A stretch of DNA of 14,122 nt from DATLSM01 sp049585815 (GCA_049585815.1 JBAVAR010000118.1:1-14122), one strand, 5' to 3'. Shown: positions 1-6,909, counted from the stretch's first letter. Notes: a model not told the origin generated them from the sequence alone. Made by a program: numbers and translations.

Positions 1-169
1 GGGAGAGGGCTCGGCTCAGTTGTCGAGCGTCCCAGAAGCGAGCGGCGTCGGCAACGCCCGCGACCCGGTGCCTGGCAAGGGGAGCGGCCGCGGCGAGAGC
101 CGGTGCGAGCAGCCCGATCACCACCAGCGCGGCAAGCGCCAAGCGTGGGGTCGCCAATCCCGGTTTCAT
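1..169 (-). CDS. N-terminus of a secreted protein (partial, runs off left edge)
   Basis: An open frame starts at ATG (169-167) and reaches the left edge without a stop, giving 56 residues. The beginning is a convincing signal peptide: MKPGLATPR as a short basic n-region, then a hydrophobic run (LALAALVVIGLLAPALA) ending in an ALA-type cleavage site before AAAPLARH. The mature part begins with residues such as VADAARFWDARQLSRALS. A short segment with an FW/YW element followed by a helix occurs just before the catalytic domain in some actinobacterial secreted trypsin-like proteases, but this is a weak memory-based hint and I do not assign a function. No good Shine-Dalgarno is visible. The gene is divergent from the membrane protein at 323, and an operator-like palindrome (188-205) lies 19 bp upstream of its start. 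Confidence 0.6.
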   Translation of the reverse strand, partial: MKPGLATPRLALAALVVIGLLAPALAAAAPLARHRVAGVADAARFWDARQLSRALS

Positions 170-187
170 GCGCGGGATGGTGCCATA

Positions 188-205
188 TGGTGTCGTTTGA
201 CACCA
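188..205. promoter_or_regulatory. Operator-like palindrome in divergent intergenic region
   Basis: Seen directly: TGGTGTC-GTTT-GACACCA, perfect 7-bp arms around a 4-bp centre. It lies in the gap between the secreted-protein gene (starts at 169, minus) and the DUF7144-like gene (starts at 323, plus). Its size and symmetry fit a binding site for a dimeric helix-turn-helix repressor, and its place fits control of the minus-strand gene. The right half also contains TTGACA (197-202), a perfect housekeeping -35 box on the plus strand, but no convincing -10 follows at 16-18 bp. No regulator gene lies nearby, so the binding protein is unknown. Confidence 0.5.
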
Positions 206-322
206 AGCGGGAATTCACGTGCAGAAGCTTCTCTCCCAAGGTCCATTGCACAGGAAACACGCATCTGGCAGCGAAATCCCGCACGTATCGTCCCGCTTCC
301 AACGCGCACGAAAGGGTTAGGC

Positions 323-706
323 ATGAATGAGGAGAGCACGCTCAGCGGCTGGTGGGTCTTCGCCGGCATCCTGCTGTTGATTGCAGGGGTGCTGGACATC
401 ATCTACGGCATAGCCGCGATCGGTAACTCGAAGTTCTTCACTGAAAACGCCACCTACATCGTCAGCAGCCTTCACACCTGGGGTTGGGTGACCCTGATCA
501 TTGGGGTGCTCGAGCTCGTTGCGGCGTTCTCGCTGTTCTCGGGCGGTGAATTCGGGCGCTGGTTCGGCATCTTCATCGCATCGCTGAATGCGATCGGCGC
601 GCTGCTCTCGATCCCGGCCTATCCGTTCTGGTCACTGGCCATCTTCGCCCTCAGCATCATCATCGTCTACAAGCTGGCGGAGGGTCCCCGGGGCGCCGAA
701 GTCTAG
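323..706 (+). CDS. DUF7144-like four-helix membrane protein
   Basis: A 127-residue integral membrane protein with four predicted helices (about residues 10-33, 50-72, 80-97 and 102-118). The beginning, with GWWVFAGILLLIAGVLDIIYGI, and the later HTWGWVTLIIGVLELVAAFSLF are typical of the small actinobacterial membrane family now called DUF7144, whose function is unknown. The open frame extends upstream to about 20, but that extension is basic and low in hydrophobic residues, so ATG 323 is chosen. An AAAGGG run 7 bp upstream can serve as a weak ribosome site. The gene stands alone: divergent from the secreted protein and followed by a strong hairpin (729-762). No SigB-type promoter was found in front of it. 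Confidence 0.8.
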   Translation: MNEESTLSGWWVFAGILLLIAGVLDIIYGIAAIGNSKFFTENATYIVSSLHTWGWVTLIIGVLELVAAFSLFSGGEFGRWFGIFIASLNAIGALLSIPAYPFWSLAIFALSIIIVYKLAEGPRGAEV

Positions 707-728
707 GGCCCCACACCATCATTTTGCT

Positions 729-762
729 ATGACGAAGGCCCTGCCAACGGGGCCTTCGTCAT
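729..762. terminator. Perfect 13-bp hairpin, likely transcription terminator
   Basis: Arms ATGACGAAGGCCC (729-741) and GGGCCTTCGTCAT (750-762) pair perfectly over 13 bp around an 8-nt loop. It lies 23 bp after the stop of the DUF7144-like gene. There is no T-tract after the stem on either strand, so it is either a tract-less terminator, common in high-GC Gram-positives, or an mRNA 3'-end stabiliser. The next gene starts 44 bp further on. Confidence 0.65.
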
Positions 763-805
763 TGCGGGGTTCCTCCCACTTGACCGAGGAGGAGAGAATG
801 GGCGC

Positions 806-1798
806 ATGCTGAGGCTGCGCTCCTCCGTCGAGTCCCACCGGGCGACCAGCTTTGCCGAGGCGCTGCGGGGAATTGAGGGCGTGCGCCGCATTGTCCGCCA
901 ACCCGACGAGGACGAGGGTGAGGGGATCGTCTTCGTCGCCGATGTCGAGCCCGCCGCCGCCGACCGTTTGATCGAGGAGATCGCGGCGATGGGCATTGCC
1001 GTCGATGATTACCTGCTCGAACGGGTGGATGTGGTCGCTCCTCTGCGGCGCCACCCGGGCGCGGGCAACCTCGGCGGCTTTGCCTGGGTTGAGGTGATGG
1101 GACAGGCACGGGCCAACTCCCGCCCCCTCGCCCGCTATCTGGCGATGATCAACGTGGCGGCGGTGATCGCCGCGATCGGCGTGATCTCAAGCAGCTCGAT
1201 CCTGATCGTCGGGGCAATGGCGGTCAGCCCTGATCTGCTGCCGATCTGCGCCACCTGCGTCGGCGTCGTGGCCGGCCGCTACCACCTTGCCCGCAGGGCC
1301 TTCCTAACCCTGACGCTGGGCCTCATCCTGGTGGTGATCACTGCCGCTGTGCTCTCGGCACTGCTCAAGATCAGCGGCCTGCTGCCCGCCCACTTCACGG
1401 TCGCCGACAGCAGCCTCAAGGGTCTGGCAAAGACCAATTATTCGACGGTGCTGATCGCTCTCGCGGCGGGGATCGCGGCGATGCTCTCCTTCGAGACCCG
1501 GGCCAGCGCCGCGGTCGGCGTGGCGATCTCAGTGACAACGATCCCCGCCTCGGCCTACCTCGGGGTGGCGATCGGAGCCGGCGGTGCCGGGACCGGGCTC
1601 GGAGCCCTCGCCGTGCTCATCGTCAACGTCACCCTGCTGCTCGTTTCGGGCAGTCTCACCCTCCTGATCCAGCGCTGGATGGCGAGCCGCTCCGCTGGCG
1701 GAGCTCAGGCCGCGGGCACCGTCGGCGGCAGCTCAGGCGATTCCACCGGCTCTGCCAAACTCGACCAGGGTGCCGGATCGGGGCGGTTCTCCTCGTAG
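806..1798 (+). CDS. DUF389 (TIGR00341-type) membrane protein
   Basis: 330 residues. Residues 1-80 form a soluble, acidic ferredoxin/ACT-like domain, with repeated hydrophobic strands around VRRIV and IVFVADVEP. Then five to six membrane helices follow (about 112-143, 146-160, 167-188, 213-228, 234-256, 265-289). The segment ISSSSILIVGAMAVSPDLLP (127-146) matches the conserved GAM-x-SPxxxP motif of DUF389 proteins, whose function is unknown. The C-terminal 38 residues are rich in Gly, Ser and Ala, look disordered, and are encoded opposite the end of the RDD gene (94-bp tail-to-tail overlap). Start: ATG 806, with a purine-rich site GAGGAGGAGAG at 786-796. That site is better spaced for an out-of-frame ATG at 798, which opens a four-codon reading frame ending across the true start. 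Confidence 0.82.
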   Translation: MLRLRSSVESHRATSFAEALRGIEGVRRIVRQPDEDEGEGIVFVADVEPAAADRLIEEIAAMGIAVDDYLLERVDVVAPLRRHPGAGNLGGFAWVEVMGQARANSRPLARYLAMINVAAVIAAIGVISSSSILIVGAMAVSPDLLPICATCVGVVAGRYHLARRAFLTLTLGLILVVITAAVLSALLKISGLLPAHFTVADSSLKGLAKTNYSTVLIALAAGIAAMLSFETRASAAVGVAISVTTIPASAYLGVAIGAGGAGTGLGALAVLIVNVTLLLVSGSLTLLIQRWMASRSAGGAQAAGTVGGSSGDSTGSAKLDQGAGSGRFSS

Positions 1799-2715
1799 AG
1801 GACATCGGTGTCAGAGAGCTGGTCATCCCAGCCGCGGCGGCGCTGGTTAAAGAGGATCCCAAGGAAGCCGATCCCGAAGCTCGCGAAGCACAGCCCCAGT
1901 CCGATCAGACGGCTCAGGGCCCGACCGAACGGGAGTCCCCTGCCGTCGACATCGAGCCTGATCCGGACGAAGCGCATGCCTGGCGTCTGCCCCGCCAGGC
2001 ACCAGAATGCCACCAGATAGAGCGCCCCAAGGGTGAGCCAGGCAACCGTCCCGACTGCAACCGCCAGGCCGGAGACCCCGCGCCCGTTGCCGGAGATCGC
2101 CGAATCGATCAGGGCGGCAAGGGCCGCCAGCGCGGAGAAGCTGAGGTTGACGAAGGCGGCGTCGATGGCAAAGGCCAGCGCCCGGCTGAGGGCGCCGGCG
2201 TGATCGGTCGGCTCCGCGCGAGGCTTGCGGAAGAAGATCCGCCGCACCACTCGCTCCAGGGTGTCGTCCAGACGCCGTGCCGCCCTGCCCAAGGTGCGGC
2301 CGATATCGCCGATCAACCCGACACCCTGGGCGCTGATCGCCGCCCGCAGCTCCGGCGCCTCGGCGATCCGCTCGACCAACTGCTGGGCCTCCTCGCTGGC
2401 CAGAAGCCGCCGCCAGACCTCATCGACCAGCTCGCTATCGAGGGCCTCGATCAGAGCCCGCTTGACGGCATCACTCTCAAGCGCCCCCTGCACGGCCTCC
2501 TCGACCACAGGGCCTTCGAGCACCCGGGCCAACGCCCGCTCGACCGCCTCGCTCTCGACCGCGGCGACGATCGCATCCTCGGCGGCCGCTTCAACGGCGC
2601 GGTCGATGCCCGCCGCACGGGTCACCGTCCGCGCGCCGCGCACGCCGACGCCGAGCAGGCGTGCCGGCAGCGGCTGCTGGCCGTTCAGATCGCCGTTCAT
2701 GCCGGGATCCACCAT
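1705..2715 (-). CDS. RDD-family membrane protein with helical repeat N-terminus
   Basis: 336 residues. Residues 172-308 are an RDD domain: GALSRALAFAIDAAFVN (first helix with the Arg and Asp that name the family), a second helix pair around 220-245, the GQTPGMRFVRIRL element (242-254), a third pair around 265-290, and the closing NQRRRGWDDQLSDTDVLYE (290-308). RDD proteins are multi-pass membrane proteins; a few act in sodium export, most are uncharacterised. Residues 38-128 are unusual: imperfect amphipathic repeats rich in Ala, Glu, Val and Leu, such as SEAVERALARVLEGP, SDAVKRALIEALDSE and SEEAQQLVERIAEAP. ATG 2715 is taken as the start; ATG 2700 (residue 6) is an alternative, neither with a strong ribosome site. 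It lies 42 bp after the NUDIX gene in the same direction, so the two are probably co-transcribed. Confidence 0.82.
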   Translation of the reverse strand: MVDPGMNGDLNGQQPLPARLLGVGVRGARTVTRAAGIDRAVEAAAEDAIVAAVESEAVERALARVLEGPVVEEAVQGALESDAVKRALIEALDSELVDEVWRRLLASEEAQQLVERIAEAPELRAAISAQGVGLIGDIGRTLGRAARRLDDTLERVVRRIFFRKPRAEPTDHAGALSRALAFAIDAAFVNLSFSALAALAALIDSAISGNGRGVSGLAVAVGTVAWLTLGALYLVAFWCLAGQTPGMRFVRIRLDVDGRGLPFGRALSRLIGLGLCFASFGIGFLGILFNQRRRGWDDQLSDTDVLYEENRPDPAPWSSLAEPVESPELPPTVPAA

Positions 2716-2757
2716 CCGGCGGCGAGTATCCCACCGATCGGCGGCCCTCGCAGATGC

Positions 2758-3261
2758 CTAGCCCTGGCGATCGAGCAAATCGAGCAGGCGGTCGATGAAG
2801 GCCAGCTGGGCGGGGTTGATCTTCAACCTCGCGAGCCGCGGGTCAAGCCACTCGGCCCGATCGACCTCGGGGAAATCGCGGCGGGTGCCCGAGCGCGGTG
2901 GCCACTCGAGCGCAAAGCTGTTGCTGCGCAGCGCCGCGGGGTCGAAATCGGCCTCCGCGGCCCAGCCGTGAACGACCTTGCCGCTCTTTTGGCGAACCGT
3001 CCCCAGCTCGATCAGATTCTCGCGTAGGAGATGCGGAGCCTCACCGAGCTCCTCCTCCATCTCTCGCAGCGCACAGTCGAGCAGCTCCTCACCCGCGTCT
3101 GGTTCTCCCTTGGGGATCGACCAGACGCCGAGATCCTTGCTCGCCCAGAGCGGCCCGCCCGGATGAACGAGGAGCAACTCCGGTGAGACCCCGCCGAGGC
3201 GATAAAGAAGGATTCCCGCGCTCCTCGCAGCCACCGCTGCAGGGTACCCCGGCCTTGTCAC
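2758..3261 (-). CDS. NUDIX hydrolase (COG4119-like)
   Basis: 167 residues. A complete Nudix box is present: G52-x5-E58-x7-R66-E67-x2-E70-E71-x-G73, the signature that binds the metal ion used to hydrolyse nucleoside diphosphate-linked compounds. The start of the domain, RSAGILLYR, then LLVHPGGPLWASKD and VWSIPKGE, closely follows the predicted NTP pyrophosphohydrolase group COG4119; the substrate cannot be told from sequence. The longest start is GTG 3261, but that codon lies inside the -35 element of the divergent ECF41 promoter and has no ribosome site. GTG 3234 (residue 10), just ahead of RSAGILL, is an equally good start and would leave room for a promoter. It is the first gene of a probable two-gene unit with the RDD gene. 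Confidence 0.85.
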   Translation of the reverse strand: MTRPGYPAAVAARSAGILLYRLGGVSPELLLVHPGGPLWASKDLGVWSIPKGEPDAGEELLDCALREMEEELGEAPHLLRENLIELGTVRQKSGKVVHGWAAEADFDPAALRSNSFALEWPPRSGTRRDFPEVDRAEWLDPRLARLKINPAQLAFIDRLLDLLDRQG

Positions 3262-3282
3262 AATTGGCGCTGCTGTTGCGTC
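3256..3282 (+). promoter_or_regulatory. ECF41-type promoter for the FAD enzyme/sigma factor operon
   Basis: Seen: TGTCACA at 3256-3262, a 16-bp spacer, and CGTC at 3279-3282. This is the promoter form known for ECF41 sigma factors. It is the only TGTCACA on either strand of the window, and it stands directly before the operon that encodes an ECF41 factor. The expected start of transcription (about 3288-3291) falls at or next to the ATG at 3291, implying a leaderless or nearly leaderless mRNA. Autoregulation of the operon is inferred. Confidence 0.82.
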
Positions 3283-3290
3283 TGGTGAAC

Positions 3291-4511
3291 ATGATCTCTT
3301 CTAAGGTGAACCTGACCGCTCCCAAATCGGCAATCGTCATCGGCGGAGGGCCCGCGGGGCTTGTCGCCGCAGGCCGCCTGGCCGAAGGCGGCCTCTCCAC
3401 CACCCTGCTCGAGGCCAGCGCCAGGCTCGGAGGACGCGCCGCCACCGAGCACCGTGAGGGATTTGACCTAAACCAGGGCCCTCACGCCCTCTACGTCGGC
3501 GGAGCGGCGATGCGCGAGCTGCGGGCGATGGGGATCGACCTCCCCCGCTGGAACCCAACCTCGGTCCGTTCGGTCTTTGTCCGAGGCGGTAAGCCGAGGC
3601 GCCTACCCGGCGGGTCCCTGGAGTTGGCGGGCTGGCTGACCGCCGTCGCGCGCAACCGCCAGGAAGGCCTCGGCGGCCTCTCGGTCAGCGAGTGGCTGCG
3701 CCAGAGCCTGCGCTCTGAGCGAGCCCGGGCAACCGCGGGGGCGCTGGTGAGGGTGACGACTTTTGTCGCTGACCACGACGCTCTCAGCGCCGACGTGGCC
3801 GCCGGACAACTCAGAATCGGCCTCTTGCCAGGAGTTCGCTACCTCCGCGGCGGTTGGCAATCACTGGTCGACGCCCTCGCCGCCCGTGCCGAGCGCGCGG
3901 GTGCCACGCTTTGCCCGCGGGCCGGCGCGCGGGCGGTTGAACAAAGCGCCGAGGGGTGGACGGTGACCCTCGACGAGCAGATCCTCCGGGCCGAGGTCCT
4001 GGTGATCGCCGCCGGCGGCCCAAAAGATGCCGCCGCGCTGCTCGGCGACAGATCACCGACGGCACCCGGCCCGGCCGCCGAGCTGAGCGTTCTCGACCTC
4101 GGCCTTGACAGCCTCCCCCGCGCCGCCCGGCACTTTGCGCTCGGCATCGACTCGCCCACCTACCTCTCCAGGCACTCAGCGCCCGATCACCGAAACGGCG
4201 TCCTGCTCAGCCTCGCCAGCTATGCCCACGCGCCGCGTGAGCAGCTCGAGGCGATGGCAGACACAGTGCAGCCCGGCTGGCGCGAGCGCGTCAGGCTCCA
4301 GCGCTTCCTTCCCCGCATGGTCGCCATCTCCGCGATCCCAAGCCCGACGAATGGCGGGCTCGCCGCACGCCCCGCAGTGGACCGCGGCCAGGGCCTGTAT
4401 GTCGCCGGCGACTGGTTGGGTCCGGATGGATGGCTGGTTGACGCGGCGATCTCCAGCGGAGCCGCAGCCGCCGCCGCCGCCCTGCGGAGTCCGGTGTTCG
4501 CGACGGCATGA
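3291..4511 (+). CDS. FAD/NAD(P)-dependent oxidoreductase, amine oxidase/phytoene desaturase-like
   Basis: 406 residues. The N-terminal Rossmann fold has the FAD motif GGGPAG (18-23), Glu41 at the end of the second strand for the ribose, and GGR at 47-49, the classic pattern of amine oxidases, protoporphyrinogen oxidases and carotenoid desaturases. Near the C-terminus, GLYVAGDWLGPDGWLVDAAI plus a run of Ala forms the second FAD-contacting element. It is shorter than CrtI enzymes (about 490 residues), with a reduced substrate domain, so the substrate is unknown. ATG 3291 is chosen because the ECF41 promoter ends at 3282; GTG 3285 is in frame but would precede the likely transcription start. Its stop overlaps the sigma-factor start (ATGA), so the two are translationally coupled. 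ECF41 factors are typically encoded next to an oxidoreductase, carboxymuconolactone decarboxylase or epimerase, so this enzyme is probably part of the response. Confidence 0.85.
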   Translation: MISSKVNLTAPKSAIVIGGGPAGLVAAGRLAEGGLSTTLLEASARLGGRAATEHREGFDLNQGPHALYVGGAAMRELRAMGIDLPRWNPTSVRSVFVRGGKPRRLPGGSLELAGWLTAVARNRQEGLGGLSVSEWLRQSLRSERARATAGALVRVTTFVADHDALSADVAAGQLRIGLLPGVRYLRGGWQSLVDALAARAERAGATLCPRAGARAVEQSAEGWTVTLDEQILRAEVLVIAAGGPKDAAALLGDRSPTAPGPAAELSVLDLGLDSLPRAARHFALGIDSPTYLSRHSAPDHRNGVLLSLASYAHAPREQLEAMADTVQPGWRERVRLQRFLPRMVAISAIPSPTNGGLAARPAVDRGQGLYVAGDWLGPDGWLVDAAISSGAAAAAAALRSPVFATA

Positions 4512-5398
4512 GCGGCGGCGATGCGTTCGTCGCGTCTCGCCCTCGCCTGTTGGGCATCGCCTACGGGATGCTGGGGGAGCTCACCGAGGCCGAGGATGTC
4601 GTCCAGGACGCTTGGCTGCGCTGGAATCTGGCCGACCGCGACGCCGTCCGCAATCCCGAGGCCTTCCTGGTCACCGCCACCACCCGATTGGCGCTTGATC
4701 GCCTGCGCTCGGCTCGCGCTCGGCGCGAGGTATACGTCGGTCCCTGGCTGCCGGAGCCGCTGCTTACCGACCCCGAGACGCCGGAGGCGAAGACGATTGA
4801 GGCCGAGCAGCTCGACCTCGCCCTGCTCACCGCGCTGGAGCGCCTTAACCCGATCGAGCGGGCGGTCCTCGTCCTGCGCGACGTCTTTGACCTCGAGTAC
4901 GCGGAGATCGCCGATGTTGTGGAGAGGACGCCGGCCAACATCCGCCAGATCGCCAAGCGCGCCCGTGAACATGCCGGAGACCCCAGCCGCGGGCGCTCCG
5001 TCAGCGAGGAGGAGCGCCAGCGCCTTGCCGATGCCTTCCTGGCAGCCTCGGTCTCTGGCGATGTCGAGCGGATCCGTGACCTGCTCGCGGCTGACGCCGT
5101 CCTTTACTCGGACGGGGGCGGAGTAGTGATCGCGGCGCGCAAACCGATCTACGGCGCCGAGAAGATCGCCCGCTTCATGGTCGGCGTCCAGCGCAAGGAC
5201 CGCTACCCGAGCGACCCCGTGTTCACCCGGGTGCTCGTCAACGGCGACCCGGGCGTGCGCATGGACAGCGCCGCGGAGGGCTTCCTCAGCATCATCGCGA
5301 TCGAGGTGGTCGATGGGCTCGTGCAGAGCATCCGCTTCTTCACCAACCCAGAGCGCTTCCCGGTCAGCTTCCCCAGCCGGGCCGACGAGCGCGCCTAG
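4508..5398 (+). CDS. sigJ: ECF41-family (SigJ-like) RNA polymerase sigma factor with SnoaL-like C-terminus
   Basis: 296 residues. Region 2 (about 5-70) includes GELTEAEDVVQDAWLRW and the DRLRSARARRE stretch; region 4 (about 100-157) has the helix-turn-helix DLEYAEIADVVERTPANIRQ. The rest (about 170-290) is a SnoaL/NTF2-like domain. All three ECF41 hallmarks are present: WLPEP (80-84) in the linker, DGGG (202-205) and an NPDKL-type motif, here NPERF (280-284). In ECF41 factors the C-terminal domain replaces an anti-sigma factor: it modulates activity from within the same chain, and no anti-sigma gene is seen here. Start ATG 4508 overlaps the stop of the FAD enzyme by four bases. The stop TAG lies within a GCCTAGGC palindrome that also supplies the stop of the convergent ethA-like gene. 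The gene symbol is by similarity to mycobacterial SigJ and not certain. Confidence 0.92.
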   Translation: MSGGDAFVASRPRLLGIAYGMLGELTEAEDVVQDAWLRWNLADRDAVRNPEAFLVTATTRLALDRLRSARARREVYVGPWLPEPLLTDPETPEAKTIEAEQLDLALLTALERLNPIERAVLVLRDVFDLEYAEIADVVERTPANIRQIAKRAREHAGDPSRGRSVSEEERQRLADAFLAASVSGDVERIRDLLAADAVLYSDGGGVVIAARKPIYGAEKIARFMVGVQRKDRYPSDPVFTRVLVNGDPGVRMDSAAEGFLSIIAIEVVDGLVQSIRFFTNPERFPVSFPSRADERA

Positions 5399-6909
5399 GC
5401 AGAGACAGCGAGGTCTTGCCGCGGCTCCCGAGACCCGCCCAGCGGGCGAGAGAATTGCATGGTGCCGTCCTCGATCCGGCCGAACCTCAGCGCCGGGACA
5501 TCGAGCGCATAGTTCATCCGCAGCCGCCACGGCGGCTTTGACCCCTGTTTGGGGAGCTGGTCAACAGCACGCAGTACATAGCCGGAGCTGAGCGGCATCA
5601 GCGGTTCCTCTTTCAGCGAGGAATCGGTGCTGCGTGGCACGCACTCGAGGTAGCCGTGCTCGTCCATGTGGGTAAGCAGCCGGCATACGTATTCGGAGGT
5701 GAGGTCGGCTTTCAACGTCCACGAGGCGTTGGTGTAGCCGAGGGTGAAGGCAAAATTGGGAACGCCGCTCAACATCATTCCCTTGTAGGTCATCGCCGCG
5801 GCGGCATCCACCGCCTCCCCGTCAACGCTGAGCGCTATGCCCCCCAGGAAAAGCAGGTTCAGTCCGGTCGCGGTGACGATCACATCGGCGTCGAGCTCGG
5901 CTCCTGACTCAAGGCTCACGCCGGTCTCGGTGAAGGTCTTGATCCGGTCGGTGAGGATCTCGGCACGGCCCGAGGAGATCGCCTTGAAGAGATCGGCGTC
6001 AGGCACCAGGCAAAGGCGCTGATCCCATGGGTCATAGCTCGGGTTGAAATGGGTGTCGACGTCATATCCCGGCGGCAGCGCCCGCTGCACGGCCCGCCGC
6101 AGGAGCCTCTTCATGATTTGCGGACGACGGCGGCTGAGCTGGTAGCTCCCCATCTGCAGCAATACGTTCTTCCAGCGCACGATCGCGTATGAGGCCTGAT
6201 CGCCGAGCGCTCGCCGCAACCGGTTGGCTATCGCATCTTCGGCCGGCATGCTGACGACGTAGGTCGGCGAGCGTTGCACCATCGTCACCTGTGCCGCCTT
6301 CTGCGCCAGCGCGGGTACCAGCGTCATCGCGGTGGCGCCACTGCCGATCACCAGCACGCGCTTGTCGGCGTACTCGAGGTCCTCGGGCCATTGTTGGGGA
6401 TGGACCATCTGCCCCGAGAATTGCTCCATCCCGGGAAAGTTGGGAGAGTAGCCCTCGTCGTAGCGGTAGTAGCCGCTGCAGACGAAGAGAAAGCCAGCGC
6501 TGAGAGTGAGCGCTTCCCCCGTGTCAGGGCGCTCGGCCTCCACCGTCCAGCGGCACTCCGACGTCGACCATTGGGCAGATACCACCCGGTGGTTAAAGCG
6601 GATATTGCGGTCGATACCGGCCTCACGGGCGGTCTGGCGAAGGTAGTGAAGGATTGAGGCGCCGTCTGCAATCGACTTGGGCTCAGTCCACGGCTTGAAC
6701 CGGTAGCCAAGGGTGTGCATGTCTGAATCCGAGCGAATGCCGGGATAGCGGAACAGGTCCCAGGTGCCGCCAAGGTCCTCCCGCGCCTCGAGGATCGCGT
6801 AACTCTTTGCGGGGCAGCGCTCCTGCAGGTGAAAGGCGGCACCGATCCCCGAAAGACCGGCACCGACGATCAGGAGGTCGAGATGCTCAGGGGGGGTAGC
6901 TGTGGCCAT
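5395..6909 (-). CDS. ethA: EthA-like Baeyer-Villiger flavin monooxygenase
   Basis: 504 residues, close to mycobacterial EthA (about 490). First Rossmann motif GAGLSG (16-21) for FAD; GGTWDLFRYPGIRSDSDM (47-64); the Baeyer-Villiger fingerprint FxGxxxHxxxWP is exact (F164, G166, H170, W174, P175); the second motif GSGATA (189-194) binds NADPH. Long stretches, such as GYTNASWTLKADL and NPWDQRLCLVP-like, agree with EthA from memory. EthA enzymes convert ketones to esters and S-oxidise thioamides, which is how ethionamide is activated. No EthR-type repressor is adjacent: the divergent neighbour is an alpha/beta hydrolase, which could cleave an ester product. Start ATG 6909 gives MATATPPEHLDLLIVGAG, matching the family N-terminus. 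The stop is shared with the ECF41 gene in a tail-to-tail overlap of four bases. Confidence 0.93.
   Translation of the reverse strand: MATATPPEHLDLLIVGAGLSGIGAAFHLQERCPAKSYAILEAREDLGGTWDLFRYPGIRSDSDMHTLGYRFKPWTEPKSIADGASILHYLRQTAREAGIDRNIRFNHRVVSAQWSTSECRWTVEAERPDTGEALTLSAGFLFVCSGYYRYDEGYSPNFPGMEQFSGQMVHPQQWPEDLEYADKRVLVIGSGATAMTLVPALAQKAAQVTMVQRSPTYVVSMPAEDAIANRLRRALGDQASYAIVRWKNVLLQMGSYQLSRRRPQIMKRLLRRAVQRALPPGYDVDTHFNPSYDPWDQRLCLVPDADLFKAISSGRAEILTDRIKTFTETGVSLESGAELDADVIVTATGLNLLFLGGIALSVDGEAVDAAAAMTYKGMMLSGVPNFAFTLGYTNASWTLKADLTSEYVCRLLTHMDEHGYLECVPRSTDSSLKEEPLMPLSSGYVLRAVDQLPKQGSKPPWRLRMNYALDVPALRFGRIEDGTMQFSRPLGGSREPRQDLAVSA

Noticed and set aside
197..225. TTGACA as a housekeeping -35 box
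   Set aside because: The hexamer is perfect but the sequence 17 bp downstream (TGCAGA) is a poor -10; the hexamer is part of the palindrome.
295..319. GCTT-N15-GGGTTA before the DUF7144-like gene
   Set aside because: It would start transcription after the ATG at 323; the GGG is more likely part of the ribosome site.
2200..3027. Long plus-strand open frame of 275 codons
   Set aside because: It lies opposite the RDD and NUDIX genes, whose domains are clear; its translation is Arg/Pro/Leu-rich with no domain. Long shadow frames are normal at this GC content.
4220..5530. Minus-strand open frame of 436 codons
   Set aside because: It is antisense to the FAD enzyme, ECF41 factor and ethA end, all with confirmed motifs; no domain is seen.
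6894..6899. GGGTAG on the plus strand before the hydrolase
   Set aside because: The base composition 15 bp upstream is not GTTT-like, and it lies inside the ethA-like coding region.
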